Part shown: piece by piece, positions 1-8,312 of the stretch
Numbering within the stretch: position 1 is the first letter of the stretch
Layout: the number at the start of each line of letters is the position of its first letter
Origin: JAJDUF01 sp965214295
Lineage (GTDB): Bacteria; Chloroflexota; UBA11872; UBA12225; JAJDUF01
Direction of reading: 5' to 3'
NCBI GenBank assembly: GCA_965214295.1
Contig: OZ243944.1
Span: 2,976,001-3,040,000, forward strand
DNA: 64,000 nucleotides
Notes under the pieces: model-generated
The model's input: the letters and a program-made list of their open reading frames with translations, nothing else
The model's database searches: none
Told to the model about the DNA's origin: nothing
Position numbers and translations under genes: made by a program

Positions 1-2
1 TG

Positions 3-401
3 CTCTGGCGCAGCCCCTGGATTTGGTGGCTCCCGACGCCGCACTTCCTCCCCGACGAGCAGCACGGCAAGTGGCAGGCGCTGGAGGAAGAGGCCCCCGA
101 CCACTACGACCCCCACGGCCCGGCCAACCTGGACGACTACTGGTTTGCCGAGGAGTGGGTGCGGGCACTGGACGAGGACCGCGATCACGAGGCGAGCGGG
201 ATCGAAGGTCGCCATGTGATGGAGATTATGATGGGCGTCTTCGAGTCGGCGGCCTACGGCCAGCGCGTCCACCTCCCGCAGACCCGGCGCGACCATCCCC
301 TCGTCCGCTGGCGGCGCGAGCACGGCCTGGGCGACCCCGCCCCGATGCCCCGTCCCTACTACGACTGGCTCGCCGCCGAAGACCGCCGCCTCGGCCGCTG
401 A
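3..401 (+). CDS. Gfo/Idh/MocA-type oxidoreductase, C-terminal part
   Basis: The reading frame is open from the window edge to the TGA at 399-401, so the 5' end lies outside the window. The 132 visible residues include a central GRHVMEIMMGVFESAAYG stretch and end in a PYYDWLAAEDRR tail. That is the usual C-terminal pattern of NAD(P)-dependent sugar oxidoreductases, in which the G-H-x(4)-M helix precedes the closing region. The Rossmann part and catalytic Lys are not visible, so the substrate cannot be inferred. A second, complete member of the same superfamily lies at 42990-44249. Confidence 0.6.
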   Translation, partial: LWRSPWIWWLPTPHFLPDEQHGKWQALEEEAPDHYDPHGPANLDDYWFAEEWVRALDEDRDHEASGIEGRHVMEIMMGVFESAAYGQRVHLPQTRRDHPLVRWRREHGLGDPAPMPRPYYDWLAAEDRRLGR

Positions 402-449
402 AGAGTGGCGAGTGATGCGTAGGCAGTGACCGGACTACCGACTACTGCT

Positions 450-674
450 TCAACCGTAGCGTTCCCGGCCCTCGCGGATGAGGGCGACTATCTCGTCGGT
501 GGTCATGCCGAGGTCAACGCCACCGACGTCGAGGGGGGAGCCACCAGCCGGCGCCAGCTGCACGACAAAGGCCTGGCCGTTCCGGCGGCGAATCTCGACC
601 GCGCCGTCTCGCTGGGCAACGTCCAAGAGCGACGCGAGATTCTGTCTAGCTTCCGAGTAGGTATAGACTCTCAT
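450..674 (-). CDS. Phd/YefM-family antitoxin
   Basis: A 74-residue protein with the N-terminal pattern of Phd/YefM antitoxins: a Tyr-Ser-Glu-Ala-Arg start, Asn-Leu-Ala-Ser-Leu-Leu, then the RRRNGQAFVV strand. It should neutralise the PIN toxin encoded just upstream. The two genes share an ATGA overlap (671-674), so the antitoxin is translated second, probably by coupling. That order is the reverse of the usual antitoxin-first arrangement. The C-terminal toxin-binding tail (TTDEIVALIREGRERYG) is intact. No separate promoter for the antitoxin was recognised. Confidence 0.85.
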   Translation of the reverse strand: MRVYTYSEARQNLASLLDVAQRDGAVEIRRRNGQAFVVQLAPAGGSPLDVGGVDLGMTTDEIVALIREGRERYG

Positions 675-1069
675 GGATTGACCTCCAGGACATGCACGCC
701 CACCAGCGGCGCCGCGACAGCGAGCTGTTTGTCCAAGGTGAGCAGCGGCGACCGCAGCTTCAACGCACCGGTCAGTATGTAGGCATCATAGGCATAGAGA
801 CCCAGCCGGTCGGACAACTCCAACGACCGGACCAGGTCAATGTCGATGAACCGCAACGGTATCTGCTCGTAGCTCCTGAGCGCCTGCTTGGCCTGGAGCA
901 GGGTGATCCGGCGGCGCTTGAACATGGCGGAAAAAGCGTTTCCCACCTCCCAGTGGACGGATTCTGGCGCTACCAGGTTAGCGCCGACAGTGTGCTCGAC
1001 GATAGCCGATCTTTCAGGCTCGTTGGCTAGCACAGCAATGATCGCGGAGGTATCAATAACCAAGTCCAT
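671..1069 (-). CDS. vapC: PIN-domain toxin (VapC-like ribonuclease)
   Basis: A 132-residue PIN protein. The acidic residues expected for Mg-dependent RNA cleavage are present: Asp in VIDTSAII, Glu in HWEVGNAF, Asp in YDAYILTG and Asp in LTLDKQLA. I chose the ATG at 1069. A TTG five codons upstream lies inside the promoter -10 region and is unlikely to be used. The gene is promoter-proximal and overlaps the downstream antitoxin by 4 bp. It has no Shine-Dalgarno sequence. The start codon falls where transcription should begin, so the message is probably leaderless. Confidence 0.85.
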   Translation of the reverse strand: MDLVIDTSAIIAVLANEPERSAIVEHTVGANLVAPESVHWEVGNAFSAMFKRRRITLLQAKQALRSYEQIPLRFIDIDLVRSLELSDRLGLYAYDAYILTGALKLRSPLLTLDKQLAVAAPLVGVHVLEVNP

Positions 1070-1075
1070 AGCGTC

Positions 1076-1104
1076 ATAGTACAATTGTACACTTCGTGGG
1101 TCAA
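1076..1104 (-). promoter_or_regulatory. TA promoter with palindromic operator in its spacer
   Basis: On the minus strand TTGACC (1104-1099) and TACTAT (1081-1076) are separated by exactly 17 bp, a good sigma-70 type promoter. The perfect 12-bp palindrome GTACAATTGTAC (1079-1090) occupies the spacer and part of the -10 box. Bound antitoxin or TA complex would therefore block RNA polymerase. The -10 end is 6 nt from the toxin ATG, which predicts a leaderless transcript. Confidence 0.65.
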
Positions 1105-1133
1105 GCCCCCGGCCGGACCTGGATTAGGGGTCC

Positions 1134-2288
1134 TTACCCCCCCCACGCCCGCCGAAACTCCGCCGCGGTCGGCAAGCTTGTCCCGGCGACGTAGGGATAC
1201 CGCTCGATCAACGCCTCACTCAGCTCCACCCCCAGTCCCGGCGCCGTCGGCGGCAGCAGGAAGCCGCCATCCATCCGCCGCAGCTCGACCAATACCTCGT
1301 CCCGCAGCGGATCGAGCAGCTCCGGAAACTCCGCGATGGTACACGTCGGGTTGGCCAGGCAAGCATGGAAGTTGGCCGCCAGCGAGACGCCCGTCGCAAA
1401 GCCGTGCGCCGCCACCGGCAGCCGCCGGCGCTCGCAGCGGCGCGCCACTTCCAGGAAGGGCATAATCCCACCCACCCACGCCGCATCAGGTTGAGCAATG
1501 TCCAGCACCTCGGCGGCCAGCGCCCGCTCGAACTCGGCCACGTTGGTAAACCGCTCGCCCATCGCCACCGGCACGCTCGTCACCTGCCGGATGGCCCGAT
1601 ACCCGGCCAGGTCCTCGAAATAGGTCGGCTCCTCGAAAAACAGCGGCGTAAACGGCTCCAGCGCCTGCAACAGCCGCGCGGCGTAGTCCACCGACCAGGC
1701 GTACTCCAGCAGCGGCGTGCGACCGGCGTCGAACGCCACGTCCGCCCGGCCGTCCAGCATCCGGTGTACGGCCTCGGCCCGCGCCACGTCCTCTGCAAAC
1801 GTCCCGAACCCCAGGCGCACCTTGATCGCGTCATACCCCAGGTCCAGGCACCGCTCCACCTCATCGCGAACGGCCGACAGCGGCCAATAGCCGGGGCACG
1901 TACTGGCGTACAGCCGCAGCGTAGGCTGCGCCAGCCCCCCCAGCAGCTCGTACACCGGCACGCCCAAGTGCTTGCCCTTCAAGTCCCACAGCGCCATCTC
2001 GATCCCGCTGATGACCCCCATGCCGATACCGTTCTGCGTCCAGTGCGTCGCATCCACCAGCTTGCGCCAGAGCCGCTGGATCGCCAGCGCCTCCTCGCCG
2101 ATGATCGTCGGCGCCAGCACCTCGACAATGGCTTTCGCCACCAGCGGCGCCTTCACCCCGGCATAGGTCTCGCCAACCCCGACGGCGCCGCTATCGGTCG
2201 TAATCCGCACAAAACTGGCGCTCCGCAGATAGTCCGCATGGCGATACGGCGCACTCAACAGAATGCACTCGACACTCGCAATCTTCAT
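1134..2288 (-). CDS. Mandelate racemase/muconate lactonizing enzyme family protein (enolase superfamily)
   Basis: A 384-residue enolase-superfamily protein with an N-terminal capping domain (about 1-120) and a TIM barrel. The three metal ligands are visible: Asp187 (VAFDAGR), Glu220 (FFEEP) and Glu245 (MGERF). Asp268 and His295 (AAHGF) form the second acid/base pair. The usual K-x-K on strand two reads K156-V-R158, so the second Lys is replaced by Arg. That may alter which base abstracts the proton. The family dehydrates or racemises acid sugars and related carboxylates; the substrate cannot be named. A galactonate-dehydratase-like paralog is at 44625-45761. Confidence 0.85.
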   Translation of the reverse strand: MKIASVECILLSAPYRHADYLRSASFVRITTDSGAVGVGETYAGVKAPLVAKAIVEVLAPTIIGEEALAIQRLWRKLVDATHWTQNGIGMGVISGIEMALWDLKGKHLGVPVYELLGGLAQPTLRLYASTCPGYWPLSAVRDEVERCLDLGYDAIKVRLGFGTFAEDVARAEAVHRMLDGRADVAFDAGRTPLLEYAWSVDYAARLLQALEPFTPLFFEEPTYFEDLAGYRAIRQVTSVPVAMGERFTNVAEFERALAAEVLDIAQPDAAWVGGIMPFLEVARRCERRRLPVAAHGFATGVSLAANFHACLANPTCTIAEFPELLDPLRDEVLVELRRMDGGFLLPPTAPGLGVELSEALIERYPYVAGTSLPTAAEFRRAWGG

Positions 2289-2440
2289 CCGCCCGCATAC
2301 CTCATCATCTCCGCCTCATGGTAGCATGGAGTCCCCGGCACCTCCCGGCGCCAGCCGAGGGGGTTGGGTTAACGCACATGGATGGACAGGATGGGGTAGC
2401 GTCCTGCTATCCTGGGTGTTGGCAGAGAGAATCGTGAGTG

Positions 2441-3691
2441 ATGACGAGTGATTGGCGCAGGACTACCTTGGGCGATGTGGTAGACCTCATATTGAGCAGC
2501 GTAGATAAGAAATCCAAACCTGGTGAGCAGCCGGTGCAACTCTGCAATTATATGGACGTGTATAAAAATCACTTCATTCGGGGCGACTTGGATTTTATGT
2601 GGGCAACTGCGACCGAGCGAGAAATCTCAAAGTGCTCATTAGTTGCCGGAGACGTTGTGATTACCAAGGATTCCGAGAAGTATGACGATATTGGCGTACC
2701 TGCGCTCATACGCGAAGATATACCCAACCTCGTTTGCGGGTACCATCTGGCAATCCTGCGTCCTTCATCGCGTGAAATTGATGGAGCATACTTGTTCTAT
2801 GCTCTAGGCGCGACTGAGGCTCAACACCAGTTCCATGCGCGTGCAAATGGAGTCACAAGGTTCGGGCTGCGGAAAAATGATATTAGCGACATCGAAATCC
2901 CACTCCCGCCGCTCCCCGAACAGCGCGCCATCGCCCACGTCCTCGGCACGCTCGACGACAAGATCGCACTCAACCACCAAATGAACGAGACACTGGAGGC
3001 CATGGCCCGTGCCCTCTTCCAAGACTGGTTCGTGGACTTCGGCCCCACCCGCGCCAAGCTGGCCGGCCGCGCGCCGTACCTGCCGCCGGAGCTATGGACA
3101 CTATTCCCCGACCTGCTGGTGCCCTCGGAGCTAGGCGAGGTCCCGGCCGGGTGGGCAGTGCAGGCGCTGGGAGATTTACTCGAATTGGCTTACGGTAAGG
3201 CATTGAAAGCAGACAAGCGGCGAGGGGGTGTCATACCCGTTTATGGCTCAAATGGGCAAGTCGGTTGGCACGATGAGAAGTTGGTAGCTGGACCCGGCAT
3301 TGTCGTCGGCAGAAAGGGGAAGCCCGGCGCCGTTACTTGGGCCGCCACCGATTTCTTTCCCATCGACACTACCTTCTATGTGGTTCCCAAGATCGGAAGC
3401 CAACCGTTGCACTTTCTATTCCATGCCTTGAACCGGCAGGACCTTCCCTCTATCGCTGCTGATTCAGCGGTGCCCGGGCTGAATCGGAATCTAGCCTACA
3501 TGAACAGACAGCTTGTCCCCGATAAGATGGTAGTGGAGAGTTTTAACGATTACGTTGAAGTGCTTTTCGCTCGTCGTCAGCGTCTGGAGGAAGAATCCCG
3601 GACTCTCGCCGCGCTGCGTGATACACTATTGCCGAGGCTGGTGTCGGGAGAGGTGCGGATACACTCGATGAGGGACTGCTATGAGCATTGA
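2441..3691 (+). CDS. hsdS: Type I restriction-modification specificity subunit (HsdS), orphan
   Basis: A 416-residue HsdS with two target-recognition domains (about 1-155 and 225-375). These are separated by the conserved helical spacer beginning PLPEQRAIAHVLGTLDDK, and a second conserved helix (LEEESRTLAALRDTLLPRL) lies near the C terminus. HsdS normally selects the DNA target for HsdM and HsdR, but neither gene is present in the window. It is instead the first gene of an operon with an SF1 helicase, whose ATG lies inside its last codons (11-bp overlap), and a DUF2290-like gene. Both recognition domains are visibly AT-richer than the central spacer region at about 2890-3170, as expected if recognition domains are exchanged by recombination. 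The ATG at 2441 is preferred over the adjacent GTG at 2438. Confidence 0.85.
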   Translation: MTSDWRRTTLGDVVDLILSSVDKKSKPGEQPVQLCNYMDVYKNHFIRGDLDFMWATATEREISKCSLVAGDVVITKDSEKYDDIGVPALIREDIPNLVCGYHLAILRPSSREIDGAYLFYALGATEAQHQFHARANGVTRFGLRKNDISDIEIPLPPLPEQRAIAHVLGTLDDKIALNHQMNETLEAMARALFQDWFVDFGPTRAKLAGRAPYLPPELWTLFPDLLVPSELGEVPAGWAVQALGDLLELAYGKALKADKRRGGVIPVYGSNGQVGWHDEKLVAGPGIVVGRKGKPGAVTWAATDFFPIDTTFYVVPKIGSQPLHFLFHALNRQDLPSIAADSAVPGLNRNLAYMNRQLVPDKMVVESFNDYVEVLFARRQRLEEESRTLAALRDTLLPRLVSGEVRIHSMRDCYEH

Positions 3692-5846
3692 AGTTGTTCG
3701 AGGCACTAACCAAAAACCTGTCTCCAGCGATGAGTTGGTTAAGCTTCTTTCCCCTCAGACCGATTTATCTGGCCAGTTGTTCATCGGATACCCAATCATC
3801 GGTACGTCCGAGGGGCGATATTCGATCGACGCTCTCCTGGTATCTGCCGAGATGGGGATCGTCGTATTCGATCTCATCGAAGGGACCGATGTATCCGATG
3901 TAGGTGACTACGAATCGCGGCAGGACGACTCGGCTAACAAGTTGGAAGCTCGGCTCAAGCCTCATCGGGAACTTGTGACGCGCAGGGATCTCCGCATTCC
4001 AATTTATACGATTTCATTCGCGCCGGGTGTGGGCAGACTGAGCGAAAGCATCAATAGCCAGTATCCGATTGTGGGTCGCGATGACGACCTCTTACAAGCT
4101 CTAAACTGCTTCGATTGGGAGAAATGGGAGGAAAGTGTTTATCGGGCTGCCTTGTCCGCCATCGAGAGTGTTTCGACGATTCGCCAGAGTAGAACGAAAC
4201 GAACGATCAGACGAGAAGATTCCCGAGGCGGCAAGTTAAGAAAGCTCGAAGCGTCGGTCGCCACTTTAGACAATATGCAAAGTAAAGCAGTTGTAGAGAC
4301 TGTCGAAGGAGTACAACGAATTCGGGGACTAGCAGGATCAGGAAAGACTATTGTATTGGCTCTAAAGGCAGCTTATCTTCATGCACAGCATCCAGAATGG
4401 CGTATTGCTGTCACCTTCAACACGCGCTCGCTCAAGGGGTATTTCCGCCGCCTAATCAACAACTTCTCTCTTGAACAGACGAGCGAAGAGCCAGATTGGA
4501 ATAATCTGCTGGTTGTTAGCGCATGGGGAGGTCCGGGCGGCATTAGTCGCGACGGAATCTATTACCAATTTTGTCGTATACATGGTGTAGAATACCTTGA
4601 TTTCGGAATGGCGAGCTATAAATTCGGTAGAAATAGGGCATTTTCCGAAGCATGCAAACAAGCTATTATCCAATCACAGGAAATTAAACCGGTCTACGAT
4701 GCAATCCTCGTAGATGAAGCACAGGACTTACCACCTGATTTCCTGAAAATTTGCTACGAATTGCTAGATGGTCACAAAAGATTGGTTTACGCCTATGACG
4801 AGTTACAAAATCTCTCGGGAGAGTCCTTGCCATCACCAGATGAGATTTTCGGCGAAAATGCTGATGGTTCTCACAAAGTGTCATTCGAAGAAACAAATGG
4901 GGGCGGGCCACGGCGTGACATTATTCTGAAGAAATGTTACCGCAATTCGCGTCCTGTTCTAGTAACAGCCCATGCCCTCGGTTTTGGGATATATCGAGAA
5001 TCACAGTGGCAAAATAGGACGGGCCTTATACAAATGTTCGACTATCCGCAGTTATGGTCCGAGGTCGGGTATCAGGTGAAAGACGGTGAACTTGGCGATG
5101 GTCAACTCGTGATACTCCAAAGAAATGAGGAAACGAGTCCAAGATTTCTTGAAGAACACTCGCCCATTGACGACCTGATAGAATTCATTCTCTTCGATAG
5201 CGAGGGTGAACAGTCTGAATGGCTGACGAAAGCGATCTGGAGAAACTTGAAGGAAGATGAACTACGACATGACGATATCATTGTCATCAATCCCGATCAT
5301 CTTACGACTCGTGGGAAGGTTGGCCCGATACGCCGTCGCCTATTGGATATGGGTATCAACTGTCATCTTGCAGGAGTCGATACTGACCCAGACGTCTTCT
5401 TTAGGAGAAATGCAGAATCTGTGACTTTCACTGGGGTACACCGTGCCAAAGGTAACGAGGCTGGAATGGTCTATATCATCAATGGTCAAGACTGTCATTC
5501 GGCAGCATGGAATCTGGCGAGTATCCGCAACCGCCTTTTCACGGCCATCACAAGAAGTAAGGCGTGGATTCGTGTGCTCGGTGTCGGGAACGGCATGAAA
5601 GAGCTCATACAGGAATACGAAAGACTAAAGGATCAGGATTTTAGACTGCGATTTATCTACCCAACCAGAGAGCAGCGCCAGCAGTTGCAGATCGTTCATC
5701 GCGATATGACAACAGTAGAGCGCAAGCGGCTGCAGAGTCGCCAGAAGTCCTTGGCTGACCTGATCGCAGACCTCGAATCTGGCAGTGTTCATATCGAAGA
5801 TCTAGACGAGAGTGTGGTAGACAGACTTAGAAGGATTCTGGGGTAA
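3681..5846 (+). CDS. SF1 (UvrD-like) helicase with N-terminal NERD-like domain
   Basis: A 721-residue protein. The helicase core has Walker A GLAGSGKT (about 216-223), the Walker B/motif II VDEAQD (about 343-348), motif V-like GVHRAKGNEAG (about 583) and motif VI-like NRLFTAITRSK (about 616-626). These are UvrD/Rep-type superfamily 1 signatures. The first 150 residues contain SIDALLVSAEMGIVVFD, which resembles the core strands of NERD/PD-(D/E)xK nucleases. The expected E-x-K lysine is replaced (FDLIEG), so this domain may bind DNA without cutting it. The gene overlaps hsdS by 11 bp and is followed after 5 bp by a DUF2290-like gene. Its base composition is much more AT-rich than the surroundings, suggesting acquisition by transfer. 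Confidence 0.8.
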   Translation: MSIEVVRGTNQKPVSSDELVKLLSPQTDLSGQLFIGYPIIGTSEGRYSIDALLVSAEMGIVVFDLIEGTDVSDVGDYESRQDDSANKLEARLKPHRELVTRRDLRIPIYTISFAPGVGRLSESINSQYPIVGRDDDLLQALNCFDWEKWEESVYRAALSAIESVSTIRQSRTKRTIRREDSRGGKLRKLEASVATLDNMQSKAVVETVEGVQRIRGLAGSGKTIVLALKAAYLHAQHPEWRIAVTFNTRSLKGYFRRLINNFSLEQTSEEPDWNNLLVVSAWGGPGGISRDGIYYQFCRIHGVEYLDFGMASYKFGRNRAFSEACKQAIIQSQEIKPVYDAILVDEAQDLPPDFLKICYELLDGHKRLVYAYDELQNLSGESLPSPDEIFGENADGSHKVSFEETNGGGPRRDIILKKCYRNSRPVLVTAHALGFGIYRESQWQNRTGLIQMFDYPQLWSEVGYQVKDGELGDGQLVILQRNEETSPRFLEEHSPIDDLIEFILFDSEGEQSEWLTKAIWRNLKEDELRHDDIIVINPDHLTTRGKVGPIRRRLLDMGINCHLAGVDTDPDVFFRRNAESVTFTGVHRAKGNEAGMVYIINGQDCHSAAWNLASIRNRLFTAITRSKAWIRVLGVGNGMKELIQEYERLKDQDFRLRFIYPTREQRQQLQIVHRDMTTVERKRLQSRQKSLADLIADLESGSVHIEDLDESVVDRLRRILG

Positions 5847-5851
5847 CGGCC

Positions 5852-6520
5852 ATGTCTGCCCCTAACCAGATCAGAGACCAGATCAACGAACTCGTGAGGT
5901 ATTTGGTAGAGATTGGTTTTGCGGACGATCAAAATTTCGCGTTTCAGCGATCAATGCTGGATAGGCTCGTGCAGGTCACTTTTGAAAACTCTGCACATGC
6001 GTCGATTGCATTAAGGGATCATTCCTATAATGAGATTTATCAATATCTTGTGCAAGATCGTGCATACAACGTAAAAATGCTTGACGGAGCCTTGATTCAG
6101 ATGATGTACGAGTTCACTGACGAGATACTTCAACGTCACCGACTAGCTTTTTTCTCCTCGCCCCACCTCGAAGAGTTCCAGAACAACCCAGAGATATACC
6201 TGGAAGACGCAATCTATGCTGACGTGGTTGCCAAGAATATCGTTCCATTCCCTGTGCGCTTCGACTATGATGTCCGAGAGGACCATCACCAGGAGGTGAT
6301 ACATCCCAAGTCCCACCTAACGCTGGGGCAATATAAGAACTGCCGCATTCCCGTAACGGCACCGCTGACCCCGTTTTGGTTTATCGACTTCATTCTCAGG
6401 AACTTCTATCACTCTGCGTTCAACCGATATGCAGACAGGCTTCCTGCCCGCGGCAACTCATTTGCCGAGTCGATACACCCGACCGAACGAGGTGTAGTTC
6501 ACGTAGTGGTCCCGGCCTGA
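5852..6520 (+). CDS. DUF2290-like protein of unknown function
   Basis: A 222-residue soluble protein with no signal peptide or membrane segment. The best landmark is HPKSHLTLGQYKNCRIPV (about 150-167) followed by a Pro-Phe-rich helix, which I recall as typical of the DUF2290 family. That assignment is from memory and moderate. It lies 5 bp after the helicase stop and shares its AT-rich composition, so the two are almost certainly co-expressed and functionally linked. No catalytic motif could be identified. The C terminus continues past the conserved block into a possibly variable tail of about 35 residues. Confidence 0.6.
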   Translation: MSAPNQIRDQINELVRYLVEIGFADDQNFAFQRSMLDRLVQVTFENSAHASIALRDHSYNEIYQYLVQDRAYNVKMLDGALIQMMYEFTDEILQRHRLAFFSSPHLEEFQNNPEIYLEDAIYADVVAKNIVPFPVRFDYDVREDHHQEVIHPKSHLTLGQYKNCRIPVTAPLTPFWFIDFILRNFYHSAFNRYADRLPARGNSFAESIHPTERGVVHVVVPA

Positions 6521-6692
6521 TCGGCGCGAGTGCTCCGAGCAGGTCCACCGTCGAGCCGGCCGCACCCGCCGGGTAGGCCACACTCGCCTGGCTGGATAGC
6601 CTCGGCTGACAGGTCACGCACGGGCTGGATACTCTTGGCCCCGGCCGGCGAGCCGGTCTATAGTGGACTGGTATAACTCGATTGGAGGTGCT

Positions 6693-6977
6693 ATGACGAC
6701 CCAACAGCCCAACCCCCAGCGTGTCTGGACCGTGGCCGAGGCTCAGGCACGGCTGCCCGAAATCCTGCGACTGGCCGCAGCGGAAGGGCCGCAACGTATC
6801 AGCGCCGGAAAGTCGTTCGTGATCGTGGCCGAGCACGAGCGACCGGCGCAGGCACCGCCGCGCAAACCCATGGGCCAGTGGCTAGTCGAGCACATGCCGC
6901 GCGGGGCGAACCTTGAGATTCCCGGTGGTAGAGAGTCCCAACGGGAGATTCCATTCGTTACCGGAGAGACAGAGTGA
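6693..6977 (+). CDS. Phd/YefM-type antitoxin (module copy 1)
   Basis: A 94-residue antitoxin with the pattern RVWTVAEAQARLPEILRLA followed by GKSFVIVAE, as in Phd/YefM DNA-binding domains. The ATG at 6693 has a GGAGG at 6684-6688. The earlier in-frame ATG at 6663 lacks a ribosome site and precedes a TATAAC -10-like element (6672-6677). The stop overlaps the GTG start of the PIN toxin by 4 bp. A near-identical antitoxin at 37745-38026 is followed by a truncated toxin, so this module was duplicated in this genome. Confidence 0.85.
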   Translation: MTTQQPNPQRVWTVAEAQARLPEILRLAAAEGPQRISAGKSFVIVAEHERPAQAPPRKPMGQWLVEHMPRGANLEIPGGRESQREIPFVTGETE

Positions 6978-7393
6978 GCGGCTATCTCCTGGACACCAAT
7001 GTCGTCTCGGAGTTGACGAAAAACGTGCCGCACCCACAGGTTATGGCGTTCCTAGCCGAACGGCACGACTTGTGGCTATCGGCGATGGTGCTCCATGAGT
7101 TGGAGTTCGGCTTACAACTGCTGCCGCCGGGACAACGGATCGACGGGTTGCGGGCGGTGCTGGCGGGGTTCATCACGGGATATGAGCACCGCATCCTACC
7201 TCTGGAGAGGAGTGGGGCAGAGTGGGCCGCCCGATTTCGGGCGCAGGCGATTCGCTCCGGTCGCGTGCTGGACTTGGGCGATGCGCTTATCGCCGGGACG
7301 GCCAAGGCCCATGACTTGGCCGTCGCGACACGGAACGTAGGGGACTTCGAGTACCTGGGCGTTGCCGTCACCAACCCCTGGGAGCCAACGTAA
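6974..7393 (+). CDS. vapC: PIN-domain toxin (VapC/FitB-like)
   Basis: A 139-residue PIN ribonuclease starting at a GTG that overlaps the antitoxin stop (GTGA). The acidic residues are present: Asp in LLDTNVVSEL, Glu in LHELEFGL, Asp in LDLGDALIAG and Asp in the RNVGDFE loop. The LLDTNVVSEL start and the TRNVxDF motif are typical of the FitB/VapC branch, which cuts tRNA or mRNA when free of antitoxin. It appears complete and functional, unlike the truncated copy at 37623-37748. Confidence 0.88.
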   Translation: MSGYLLDTNVVSELTKNVPHPQVMAFLAERHDLWLSAMVLHELEFGLQLLPPGQRIDGLRAVLAGFITGYEHRILPLERSGAEWAARFRAQAIRSGRVLDLGDALIAGTAKAHDLAVATRNVGDFEYLGVAVTNPWEPT

Positions 7394-7450
7394 CCACCAG
7401 CGCCGCTAGTCGCCACGCTCTCCAGGCCACTGGCTACCGACCACTGACCA

Positions 7451-8215
7451 TCAACTGATCGGTAGGCGCGTGAAGTTGCGGTGGTAGTCGGGGGGACGAT
7501 CCATCATCGGGCAATCGGCGTGCTTGTAGCAGAGCGTCACGGCCCGGCGCCGGTGCGGCGTGGGGTTGGGGCCGGAGCGGTGCAGCACAAAGTTATTCAG
7601 CAAGTAGGCTTCACCCGGCTGGGCCGGGAGCGGGACTTCTTGCCCCCGCCGTTTGTCCGCTTCAATCTCAAGCGGACTGCCACCGTCTTGGACGCGATGC
7701 AGTAGCAAGCCAAGCTCCTGGGTGCCAGGCAGAATCTCCAGCGCGCCATTCTCCACCTGGGCCTCGTCCATCGCCGTCCAGATGGTGCAGAACCGGCCCG
7801 GCTCGGCGGGGTGCCCGGGGCCGGCGTCCTGGTGCCACCGCAGCGGCGAGCCGTCAAAGGCCGGTTTGAGCAAGGCAAACGCCCGCGAGATGGTGACGTC
7901 CGGCCCGAGCAGCTGCTTGAGCAGGGACAGGAACGTCGGATGGCAGAAATACTCTCGAAAGAGCGGGTCCTGGTCGAGCTGTGCCAGCTTGCGGTAGTGC
8001 GGCGACGGCCCGACGTAGGCATATCCCGCAGGCGCGCCCAACTGCTCCCGCAGCGCCGGCTCGACCTGGTACTGGATACGCTCGTTGTGCAGCCATCCCA
8101 GCGTGAGATCGTCGAGGCGCTGCCGGAGCTGGGCCAGTTGCTCATCCGACGCCACCTGGCCCAACGGCAGATAGCCCTCCGCCTCGAACTGCTGCACCTC
8201 CGCCTCCGTCAACAT
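7451..8215 (-). CDS. Phytanoyl-CoA dioxygenase (PhyH) family protein
   Basis: A protein of about 254 residues of the Fe(II)/2-oxoglutarate PhyH family. The iron-binding facial triad is visible as RWHQDAG (about His128 and Asp130) with the distal NFVLHRSG (about His212). The 2-oxoglutarate-binding Arg lies in the following PHRRRAV. The family hydroxylates or halogenates diverse substrates, so no substrate is assigned. The ATG at 8215 follows a GTG at 8218, and GGGAGGGT lies just upstream. A second PhyH member is at 11169-11969. Both start with the same E-V-x-x-F-E-x-x-G-Y-L-type helix and are distant paralogs. Confidence 0.85.
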   Translation of the reverse strand: MLTEAEVQQFEAEGYLPLGQVASDEQLAQLRQRLDDLTLGWLHNERIQYQVEPALREQLGAPAGYAYVGPSPHYRKLAQLDQDPLFREYFCHPTFLSLLKQLLGPDVTISRAFALLKPAFDGSPLRWHQDAGPGHPAEPGRFCTIWTAMDEAQVENGALEILPGTQELGLLLHRVQDGGSPLEIEADKRRGQEVPLPAQPGEAYLLNNFVLHRSGPNPTPHRRRAVTLCYKHADCPMMDRPPDYHRNFTRLPIS

Positions 8216-8312
8216 CACACCCTCCCGTCATATCCCACGACCGGGCTGGGAATCACCCACTCACTGCTATTGTGTCCGCCCGGTAGGGGCACGGCGGCGT
8301 CCCTGCGTGGAG

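Noticed and set aside
1365..2324. Antisense open frame across the enolase-superfamily gene
   Set aside because: A shadow of a GC-rich gene whose catalytic residues are all on the minus strand.
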